Positions 55,763-64,000 of a stretch of DNA of 64,000 nucleotides are shown here, in pieces (positions within the stretch are counted from its first letter, which is position 1; each line of letters starts with the position of its first letter). The stretch comes from Endomychus coccineus (Eukaryota > Arthropoda > Insecta > Coleoptera > Endomychidae): NCBI GenBank assembly GCA_958510875.1, contig OY294068.1, forward strand, positions 180,203,411 through 180,267,410. Direction: 5' to 3'. The notes below the pieces were generated by a model. It saw nothing but the letters and a program-made list of their open reading frames with translations, had not been told where the DNA came from and made no database searches. The position numbers were made by a program, and so were the translations under genes.

Positions 55763-56005
55763 TGTAATGAATAACTAAAGTAATGTTGCTCTACTCATTG
55801 ACTCAGTCGTTTTAATTTATATATTCATTAAAGTAGCATATAGTAGCATTTAGCGGCCACTTTATAATTAAACAAAATACCAATAACATTGCGTAAGCAT
55901 TATGATGAACAAAATACTCTCTGATCGGTAGGTTATTTAGAGTAAGATTTCTATGTTAGTTCAACGAATCGATGTAGAGAGAATTGAACGTACAAATTGT
56001 TCGTT
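55763..56005. other. unassigned flank
   Basis: I see no feature here, and no continuation of the interrupted Tigger-like gene was recognised. Confidence 0.3.
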
Positions 56006-56008
56006 TTT

Positions 56009-56340
56009 TTAAAAGTTTCCAAAAGTATGCGTATTGACCGGGCACAGTGACTGATATAGCAGAATAGAATCGTTTCCAAATATTTGCAGCGCCAAAGGTA
56101 TAGAAATTGAAAACGAAACGAAGCGAGTTCGTTGCTGATAATCAAGATTTATGGGATTTTCAATATATCTGAAAATTAAATCCTTGTTAAAATCCGCAGG
56201 TATTTGAAGATAGTTCTGATTTCCCAAAGGGCTATACGTTATGGCTGCACTTGACGCGTTAACTCTGGAGACTGCAGTAAACTTCGTCCTGCCGTTTGGA
56301 AGGTTGGAAAGGTCGTACAAAGCGTTTGATGGAAGTACAT
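56009..56340 (-). CDS. unidentified 103-residue reading frame
   Basis: The frame (ATG at 56320) reads MYDLSNLPNGRTKFTAVSRV, then NASSAAITYSPLGN and PINLDYQQRTRFVSF. It is open upstream to about 56340. The amino-acid mixture is protein-like, and an LDYQ-RTRF segment faintly recalls cadherin repeats, but that is too weak to call. It could be an exon of a host gene or a chance frame. The overlapping plus-strand frame at 56241-56426 is probably its shadow. Confidence 0.25.
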
Positions 56341-56344
56341 TTTT

Positions 56345-56895
56345 ATTCTCTCACAAAAATATGAAATCCTTGGCAAGTAAGTTTCTATGTACAGCTGTGC
56401 ATTGGAGTAAAGTTGAGATTAATTGAAGGAACGCTTCTATTTTATTTATTATGTACTTCACGCTTATACAAAATTTGTTGAATTTATTCATACTATGTGA
56501 TCTTGTTTGTTTTGTATGCAGTATCTAAATCTCTCTACCTACGGTATAACAATCGATTGTTGACAGCACAAACTACTCGTTCTGCTGATGAGCCCAAAAA
56601 GGCAAAACAACATCCAGAACTACAGGATTGTATTGTCGATCTAGAAAAACCTTACCACTATTTACTATCAAGAACTTATAGTGAATCTAAAACTGCTATT
56701 ACAAGAAAAATATTTTGCATTTTTAGCATGTATCCCTATTTCCAATGGTATTGAACTGAACCTTGATGGAATGGATGCAATTTCACAATACTCCAATTCT
56801 GTGAGCACCAAAAAAATAATTTCTGGAATTGTTATGCCAGAATCCAAAACTTGTTCGAAACTATGAAATTATTAACTATTTGCGTGCCCAAATCA
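56345..56895. other. unassigned; unrecognised plus-strand frames
   Basis: The frame at 56497-56754 has no motif. The segment may belong to the Gypsy-type remnant just downstream. Confidence 0.3.
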
Positions 56896-56897
56896 AT

Positions 56898-57130
56898 ATG
56901 AAGCATACCTACTAAATACATGCAAACATTGAAAAATTGTAAATCTCTACTAACCAACAATCAAATCCTCCAATACCCTCTCTCATCTAACGACCGATGC
57001 TACTAACGTTGCGGTAGGCGCAACTTTGTCACAATAAACTCTAGGTCATGGCACACCTATTGCATATACTTCAAGAGAACTGACTCTAGACCATAGAAGA
57101 AAGGCTGTAGCACGAATACGATGAGTATGC
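56898..57130 (+). pseudogene. Ty3/Gypsy RNase H fragment
   Basis: LKNCKSLLTNNQILQYP (about 56930-56980) is the RT/RNase H connection common to Ty3/Gypsy pol. In another frame, HLTTDATNVAVGATLSQ follows (about 56985-57035), holding the catalytic TDA. After a stop, LGHGTPIAYTSRELT (about 57050-57090) and LDHRRKAVA complete the first half of RNase H. The rest of pol and any LTR are absent. The sequence cannot be compared with the deleted element at 37-39 kb, which lost this region, so common origin is untested. Confidence 0.75.
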
Positions 57131-58175
57131 AATGACGTAACAGTTACATCCTACAACAAGGATAACGTAACACTTTCCAATTTCCATTGAGAACTGTTAA
57201 TAAAACGATTCAATAATTTTTTCATTGATTTTTCATCGAATTATAATCGTAGCAAATTGGCAATCTTACTTAACCTGTACTATATCTTGAATTCGGGTAA
57301 TTATAATTCTAGGTTTCAGCTTCATTGAACTAGAAGCTACAAGTATGACGTCATACATCAATCAACACATCACGTTTTTCAGTAACTATGTTATGTCTTA
57401 TCTGTTTGACCATCAATCAGTATGTGAGAAGAGGAAAATTAAAAGACACATATCGACAATCAAGACAGCACTTGATTGGCCATCGACAAGCAACAATCTT
57501 CTGACAAGTGATCCCTGATGAAAACTATGACGCAGCGGTGCAAAACCAGTGAATATCATGATTTTATGTATCTTACCAATGAACGTTGTTGCTAAAAAAT
57601 GTGTATGAATGAACAAAATAGTGAGATAGCTGAGAACAAATTTCCTAAACAGAGCCGGAAACGGGAAATAAACTGTTCGCAAACCCTTGATATTTATGAA
57701 TCCTCTCAAGGACATTCATCATTGGAGACTAACGTCATTATCTCGGCCAAAGTTGAGTGGTATTCCAAGTTTCGATCCAGCAATTGTGGTATAATTATGT
57801 ACTGCCGATCGTAACTAATTATTTTATTCATAAATGGAATGTAAGTGTAGGACTAATATTAGAAGAAGAATAAAAAAGACACAGGAGGTTGAAGGATATG
57901 CGCGGAAGTATGATTCAAAATCAATCAATTCAATTATATCAATCATTAATATGGACAAAATGAATTATAATTGTATTAAAGTACCTACATAAATAAGTAC
58001 TTTGGCAATTAACTAAATATTCTCAGCTAAACTGTAGCTCAGCCCATCATATTTGCAAACCGAGGTTTAGAATTCAGCTACCCTTCACGTTTTCCGTAGT
58101 AGGTCTTGAGCGAAAGCAAAGAACATCGAGCTCATCCAATACCTAGAGAGCTCTAAAATCGTGTATGACAAAAAT
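57131..58175. other. unassigned interval
   Basis: A CCTGATGAAAACTATGACG string at 57514 is discussed among rejected items. I see no gene. Confidence 0.35.
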
Positions 58176-58179
58176 CTAT

Positions 58180-58660
58180 TGAAAAATATGGAGAATCCCT
58201 AGCTGTAGCATTGGATATCTACAAAGCATTTTACCGAGTTTGGTACCAAGGCCTGACTATCAACGCTGGTGTTCCACAGGGATCTGTCTTGACATCAACT
58301 TTGTTTCTGCTCCATATCAAGGATCTGTTGGAAGTAACCACCTGTCCCGTCCACAGCTTTGCATATGCTTTCTCATAAAGAGCCCCTATACCATCTAATG
58401 AAGCCGGAGAAGCGAGGCAGATAGCTTGACGCAATTGATGGAGATTGCCACCAACAGCACCCTCTCATGAGACTATCATGTAAGGTCCATTGCGGAAACC
58501 GCTTCACAAAAACTTGGTTTACTATTAAGTGCCAAGGGATACTTTACATGCCAGCAGCTCCTCATAATCTACAAAGCACATATTCGACCTGTCCTGGAGT
58601 TCTGTTCACATTTCAGCTCCCAAAGGTAGCCGATCTTATATGGATTGAAATTCATGCTTC
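58180..58660 (+). pseudogene. non-LTR retrotransposon RT, same family as 18.65-19.7 kb
   Basis: SLAVALDIYKAFYRVW (about 58197-58243) is motif A with the catalytic Asp. NAGVPQGSVLTSTLFLLHIK (about 58260-58320) is motif B, and DLLEVTTCPVHSFAYAF replaces the YADD box with a damaged FAYAF. PIPSNEAGEARQ matches PIPSHEASEGRQ of the 18.9-kb copy. Then about 150 bases are missing, and LYMPAAPHNLQSTYSTCPGV-like text (58545-58605) resumes, parallel to 19245-19300. This copy keeps motif A intact where the other is interrupted by a palindrome. Confidence 0.8.
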
Positions 58661-60105
58661 GATCACTCAAACCAAGAACGGAAGCATGTTTAACAGTGGG
58701 TTTTTCGGACTAACAATAACTGCATTTCATACTCTTTCTTCGTTACGTTCATTGTAGGCAGTTCTTGGTTTTCTACTAGAATTTTTGTCTACAATAGATC
58801 CCAGTTGTCACCATTTATTGCAACAAACGCCTATTTTGAAGGATTGCCGAAGTCGTATTATTTGAAAGGGAGCGAAAAATTTAAAAAACGTTGGACGAAG
58901 TCTATCGGGCTACAAGGAAATTATGTCATGGGCTTCTAAGATCTGTTGCGGTGATATCAATTACCATTATTAACCGCTATTTTTGTATTTTACTACGAAA
59001 CAAACATATCGTAGGATCATTACTGCGTTCTATTCCGATTTCGGAAAGCGACGAACCTTTAGATTTTCATCAGTCGTTGCTTCATCAAGAAACAAACATA
59101 TAATCATACAAAATTATTTTAGTGAAAAGAGAAAAGGAAATAGCCACAACTGAAACGTCACAGAATGAAAAAGTGACTAATGATATGTTAAATTATGTCA
59201 CCGTTAATAAGATAAAGATGGAATTACAGCAGTGAATAAATCCATCAATGGTACGAGCGTTCTAACAAAATCAAATAACATTATCGAGTTTGTGGTTCTA
59301 CAGGAAGTGCGTTTACCTGAAATGCAAACATACTCGATATTCGAACGACGCAAATTTATTCGGAAAACATGCTCACCAGTAGAGAAAGAGAGGGATAGGG
59401 AGAGTTGAATCTCATCGGATTTGAGATCCATATACGGTACAAGCTCGAAATTCGTTCAATCCAAAGAAGTTTCCTTTCGCCGACAAGAATTCGTTTAATT
59501 TATTTCATTTACCTTATCCACATCAAATTCCGACTTAAGTTTCGAACTGCTAATGTAAATTTCAACTCGTACAACTTTAGCTTGTTAGCAGCTGAGAATG
59601 AATAAGGTTTTAACTTCGGAAAGCTCTCAAGTTCTATGCGGGAAACTCTTAAGTTGCGTCCTAATTTTCGTTCTATGTGATGTTATTCTTGAAACATTTC
59701 GTCAACACTGTACACGAAGCATAGGTTCAGGTTTCTATCCACGCGACGGGTTAATGCAGGAAATAAGTTGATAAGGTTTCTTGCAATCTAAATCTGGGGA
59801 ATCCTTCTATATGCAACTGGAATAATTGGACGGATATGGTAGATTGTTGTTTCACTGTTAATTAACCTACTTTCAATTTTAATTAAAATTTAATAAATGG
59901 CAGTCCAATAAATTACACGGGAACAACAATCTGATGCAGCTGGAATTATTCATGGGTATTATATAACGTTGAGAGACATTCTGCACGAGCGCTCTGATTC
60001 AAATTCTAAATGTTTGTTTCTTAGATTGGGAACAACGCAACCTCGAACTCAACCCCTTCTGAACATTCAAATAAGTTCCAAGAGGAATACTAGTAACAAT
60101 AATTG
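58661..60105. other. unassigned interval
   Basis: No gene recognised. Frames at 58891-59103 and 59204-59605 have no motif. Confidence 0.4.
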
Positions 60106-60111
60106 AAGATT

Positions 60112-61003
60112 AATAGTTTTTGATTCTCACAATCCTAATTTGCAGATAGATACTACAAGTTTCGAGGCCTAAGACTTCAATATCAAGTATTATGAGTGGC
60201 TATTAGAAAAATATGTTTCAGTCTTGATGATAAATTTATTAATAAATCTAGAATTTGAGTTTGGTAATAAATTTTTCTTGTTAAAAATTGTTAAAATATC
60301 TATTTTTTTTTGTTGATTATTGAAACATGTTACATTGTTAAAAAAAAATTGTGCAAAATAAATTAGGTAGTTCCAAGAATTACAAAAATATAGTATTTAC
60401 ATTGATTTATAAGAAATATTTGTGATTACATTTATTTAGCTTAACCTTTTCACTACCCAATTTTACTATAAAACTTGAATAAATCAATAGAGGGCGTCAC
60501 CTGCCATCTTATTGAAATTTAATTCATATATCTATCATAAATATAAAGATTTATGAATTTTTTCATCAACTTTTCAATTCTTATCTCGGTTTCAATCAAT
60601 CCTAATGATATACTTTAATAATTTCTATTATAGCATCTTGAATTCCGAACTAGAAACATTGAATATGAAATTAAACAAAATATAGTAAATCAAAATACAC
60701 ATTTAATTGTAATTATAAATATTTCTTATAAATGAATGTAAGCACTATATTTTTATAATTCTTGGAACTACCAAATTTGATTTGTTCAATTTAATTTTTG
60801 AAAATTTTTTAAAAATTCAACACTTTTCAATATTTAAAAAAAAATATTTTTATTATATACAATTTTATTGCCAAACTCAAATTGTGAGTATTATATTATA
60901 TTACATATTTATTATCAAGACTGAAAAATATTTTTCTTACAGCCACTTATAATACTTGATAATGAGGTCATAGGCAAATTAGGATTATGACAATCAAAAT
61001 CTA
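60112..61003. mobile_element. ~890-bp foldback element, AT-rich
   Basis: The left arm (60112-60445) and right arm (about 60670-61003) are inverted copies. Paired landmarks are AATCCTAATTTGC, TATCAAGTATTAT, TTTCAGTCTTGAT, AATTTGAGTTTGG, GTAGTTCCAAGAATTA and TTATAAGAAATATTT. The left arm has a 25-base insertion after CCTAATTTGC. The arms differ at many positions, so the element is old. No target duplication or coding sequence was found, and the ends do not start with CAGGGTG, so it is a different family from the other foldbacks. Confidence 0.75.
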
Positions 61004-61059
61004 TTACTCACATATGGGTAAATCCAATTTATTAGGGAATATGAGTATATTAGTATTGA

Positions 61060-62612
61060 TTTATTTCTGGTCCAAGAGGCAGTTGTAAACTTTGTCGTGA
61101 CACTCAATTCATGTAGAGCCTTGGGTAGATATTTATAAAAAAGATTGCATGCATATTAAGGACTTGTTTTCGTTAAAGTTAATCTATGACAAGAATCATT
61201 GTAGCTATTTTTATACCTCGTGTTATATTCATGATCTATCAGTTCCTGTGAAAATAGGTTTTGCAAAAAGGCATTCAAAGATATACAGACCTTGTGTTGT
61301 TGAAAACTGGTTACTAGCAAATTTACCTTTATATGACTCATTGAATTTCATTTTTAGAGCTATTCTTAGAGCTCGTTTTTGCATCTTAAAGGTACCTATT
61401 AGTCTTGAAGAGCCTTCCCAGATCACAATAGCATATTTAAAGCTGGAATAAAAATTGTCAAAATGAACACTCTTTAGGAAACTAGTTCTCGATGAAACCC
61501 TCAATGCGAAGCATACTTTATTCAGTTTTTTCGAGAGTTCGTTAATATGTTCGTACTATTTTAGATATTCGTCAATTGTGACGCCTAGGAAATTTCCACT
61601 TTCGGGAATAGAAAGGCATATTTCCCCATAATCGAAGAAATCTGGAGCCTGACACTTTGATCTGTCAGTTCTAAACAGTAAGAAATTTGTTTTCGACTCA
61701 TTAAGAAGTAGTTGATATATAAAACCAGTTCTTGAGCTGCTCCCATAAGGGTCTGTCTGATATCATCCAGAGATGAACCTTTTACAAACATATTTGTGTC
61801 ATCTGCATAATTTCCTAACTCAGTATTTGTGCCATGTGATACATTATCAATGTCATTGATGAATATTATAAATAGAAGGGGCCTATGGACAGAACCCTGT
61901 GGAACTCCAACGTTTGTTACAAGCACATCAGACTCATATGTTGCACTCTTGTCTTTAATTACAACTTTTTGTTTTCTGTTTGATAAGTAGGTTTTAAACC
62001 AGTCCAGGGTACTCCTAATCCCAATTTTTGATAACTTAGCAAGCAGAGAAACAATATCAAGTGAATCGAATGTCTTATATGAGTCAAGGAAAACATCACA
62101 TACAATTTCCTTATCGAATGCATGAATTACTTAGTTCCCACAATTAAACAAAGTGGTGTCCATAGATCTACTTCTTATAAACCAATGTTGAGAACGATTA
62201 AAAAAGTTAACGCTGCTTAGGAAGCGACTTACTCTATTGAAGATTAGTTTCCAATACTTTCGAGACAACCGATAGCAAATTACTTGGACGATAGTTTTCG
62301 AGCAGCTCAGAGTCTCCTTTGTTATGAAGAGAAATAATAATTGCCAATTTTAGTGGTTCGGGAAAAATACCAAAACGCAGCGAGTCGTTGTATATATGTC
62401 GAAGAGGGTTAACTAATAATGTGATACACATTTTGAGTATCTTTGGGCATACCCCACCAAAACGGCCACCAGTTGTACGGCCGAATAGATATATTGAATT
62501 TACCCTGTGAAATATTTGATCATTGAAGATAATGCTTACATATCTATGTTCAATATCAGAGACCATTTTAGGTATAACACTAAAGAATAAACTATTAAAT
62601 TTAAGAGGAAGG
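61060..62612 (-). pseudogene. non-LTR retrotransposon RT, nearly whole domain, broken
   Basis: Reading leftwards, GVCPKILKMCITLLVNPLRH (near 62450) is the start of the RT domain and ENYRPSNLLSVVSKVLE (near 62290) the next motif. HAFDKEIVCDVFLDSYKTFD (near 62100) contains motif A. NVGVPQGSVHRPLLFIIFIN (about 61918-61860) is motif B and NYADDTNMFV (about 61830-61800) the catalytic box. After a frame change, FKYAIVIWEGSSR and MQKRALRIALKMKFNES (about 61385-61340) and YNTRYKNS (about 61170) give the C terminus. A stop lies upstream of motif A, and 5' sequence beyond about 62612 is replaced by another element. Jockey/CR1-type. Confidence 0.8.
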
Positions 62613-62632
62613 TGTTCTATAATAATAATAAT
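62613..62632. repeat. ATA repeat at the junction of two non-LTR copies
   Basis: ATAATAATAATAAT marks the 3' end of the element on the minus strand, just after its AATAAA (in AAAAATAAAGC). Simple trinucleotide tails are typical of some non-LTR clades. Confidence 0.75.
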
Positions 62633-64000
62633 ATAGCTTTATTTTTGAAATTGTTACTTGTAGTAAATTGACATAAATCTACTTACGAAACCAGAGCAGA
62701 AAAATAAGAAATAATAACAAGAAAGAATAAGAATGTATACAATTCAAAAATCTCAAGGTGAAGTTCAAGCAGATAGTTTCCTATCCCTCGTTCTACCACT
62801 TAAACCTTGTGTTACATACTACAAATATAAATAGTAAAAGGTTGCCTAAGTTAAGCTTAATCTAAATTCTATAACATATTAACTGTGACATAATAAGTGT
62901 TTTATTTTCAAAATTTTTAATCTTTTATCCTTTTTCTGCGCCAAAAAGAAGAGAGGAAAATTGTTGAAAGTTGTTGTTTAAAGTAATGCTCGAAGATTTG
63001 TTTTTTAAAATGGGGATATGTACAATTTTTAATCTGAATGGGAAGTTCATTATAAAATTTGGATATGCAGTAAGTGAAAGATTGCTGGTATAGTGAAGTA
63101 TAATGTAGAGGTGGAGTAATAGTACTTTAATGTCTTAGATTAAGATGATGCACGTCAGTTCTGAAGCAAATTTTCTTAAATAAATACGGTGGTGTTTTAT
63201 TTAGAATAATATCATGATATAAACAATTAGACTGCAATAAGAAACGATTCTTCATATTAAGCCAGCCTAGCTCTTTCAATTTGTGAGTTACATGTTAATA
63301 TTTTCTTATTTCGAACACATACCTTATGCATGAGTTTTGTATTTTTTGAATTCTATTATGATTAACACTATCTAAGCCATGTGAATAAACCGGAGAACAG
63401 TAATTGAAATGTGACAAGACCAAACTTTCACAGAGCATAGTTTTGATATTGATTGGAAAATAATTTCTATGCGGATATAGCAATTTTAAAGCCATTACTG
63501 AATTTCTAACGTAATGTGATACTTGTAATTTATATCTAAAAGTATTATCTAAAATTAAACCAAGATTTTTTGAGTGTTCTACTATGGGGATTTCTATATT
63601 ATTAATGTGTATATTAAATTGTTGCGCTTTTAAATTGTTTACATCTGGTTTTCGACCGAATATTATAATTTTAGATTTGGAAGGATTTAAAAATAAGCTG
63701 TGTTTTCTTGCCATAGAGTCGACGGAAGCCAGGTCAGAGTTGATATTAGAAATTGCTGAATTCAGTTGCTTAAGGTAGAAAGAAAGGTACATTTGCGTGT
63801 CATCTGCGTATCTGTGTGATTTGCAGTGTTCTATGTAGCTCTGAAACATGCAGGTATATATGTTGAAAAGCATTGGCCCTATAATAGATCCTTGGGGAAC
63901 TCCTGCGGCAACGCTTTGTGATGTAGAGATTTGATCATCGAGCTTAACTTTTTGAGTTCTTCCCGTTAAATAATTCTTAACCAATTCAACCGAGTTTTCA
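62619..64000 (-). pseudogene. non-LTR retrotransposon RT, 3' half, continues past the window
   Basis: The frame at 63984-63295 (229 codons) is the longest relic of an RT palm here. VKNYLTGRTQKVKL leads to AAGVPQGSIIGPMLFNIYT (residues 27-44, motif B), HRYADDTQMY (58-66, catalytic), KHSLFLNPSKSKIIIFGR and LGLILDNTFRYKLQVSHYV. CSPVYSHGLDSVN ends it near a stop at 63295. Thumb and tail continue in another frame with LKELGWLNMKNRFLLQSNCL and TPPYLFKKI to a stop at 62917-62919. A 3' untranslated region, AATAAA and an ATA tail follow. Upstream RT and endonuclease lie outside the window. Jockey/CR1-type, a different lineage from the copy it adjoins. Confidence 0.85.

Noticed and set aside
56381..56521. 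possible intron (GTAAGTTTCT to TTGTATGCAG) joining two plus-strand frames
   Set aside because: Splice-site strings are reasonable, but neither joined frame has a recognisable domain and the first overlaps a better minus-strand frame.
57510..57545. CCTGATGAAAACTATGACG as another hammerhead core
   Set aside because: GAAAC is not found at the right distance (the sequence reads GCAAAACC), and neither stem I nor stem II forms convincingly.
1..64000. CRISPR arrays, bacterial operons, rRNA genes
   Set aside because: No regularly spaced repeats, ribosome-binding patterns or rRNA-like stretches; all coding traces are eukaryotic transposon types.

Overview
The window looks like AT-rich nuclear DNA from an arthropod, most likely an insect. 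The evidence is its mixture of decayed selfish elements: Penelope-like elements, many non-LTR retrotransposon pieces, a Ty3/Gypsy remnant, Tc1/mariner, pogo/Tigger and hAT-type DNA transposons, and several long foldback elements ending in CAGGGTG. Nearly every recognisable coding stretch is transposon-derived and carries stops or frameshifts. I found no confidently identifiable host gene. Two short stretches (a 137-bp terminal-exon-like piece near 21.5 kb and a 103-residue reading frame near 56.2 kb) could be host coding sequence but are unidentified. No rRNA, CRISPR or operon-like structure was seen.

Layout. 0-10 kb: a Tc1 pseudogene, a 278-bp foldback MITE with 98/99 identical arms and a perfect 8-bp target duplication, a non-LTR RNase H fragment, a CAGGGTG-type foldback. 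10-18 kb: Penelope reverse transcriptase and two GIY-YIG pieces in head-to-head orientation, plus two hAT-type elements. 18-25.3 kb: non-LTR RT fragments, a mariner-like remnant, and a 2.76-kb DNA transposon whose dead transposase gene holds an apparent spliceosomal intron. 26-32.8 kb: a rearranged copy of a CCGGGATATC-ended element, a half foldback, a Penelope GIY-YIG fragment and a non-LTR RT/RNase H remnant with an internal tandem duplication. 34-39.3 kb: another non-LTR piece, a Penelope 3' end, and a 2.1-kb LTR retrotransposon reduced to gag plus an integrase stub. 39.5-48 kb: a tRNA-like inverted repeat, a hammerhead-bearing repeat, an 895-bp foldback, and an inverted pair of LTR-like repeats, one arm of which was split by a younger 792-bp TIR element. 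48-56 kb: mostly unassigned DNA, a pogo/Tigger remnant, and a 2,329-bp mariner-like element with ~594-bp inverted repeats. 56-64 kb: Gypsy RNase H, non-LTR fragments, a ~890-bp foldback, and one non-LTR element inserted into another and running off the window end.

The most coherent theme is a set of hammerhead-ribozyme-like motifs (CTGATGA, short stem, GAAAC) scattered over both strands. Three lie just 3' of, and in the same sense as, Penelope GIY-YIG endonuclease remnants, the arrangement expected for Penelope terminal repeats. The best (42758-42801) has a perfect 6-bp stem I, a 4-bp stem II capped by GTGA and a 2-bp stem III, but one core base is changed. Others have lost core bases or stem II. 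None of these structures was folded by software.
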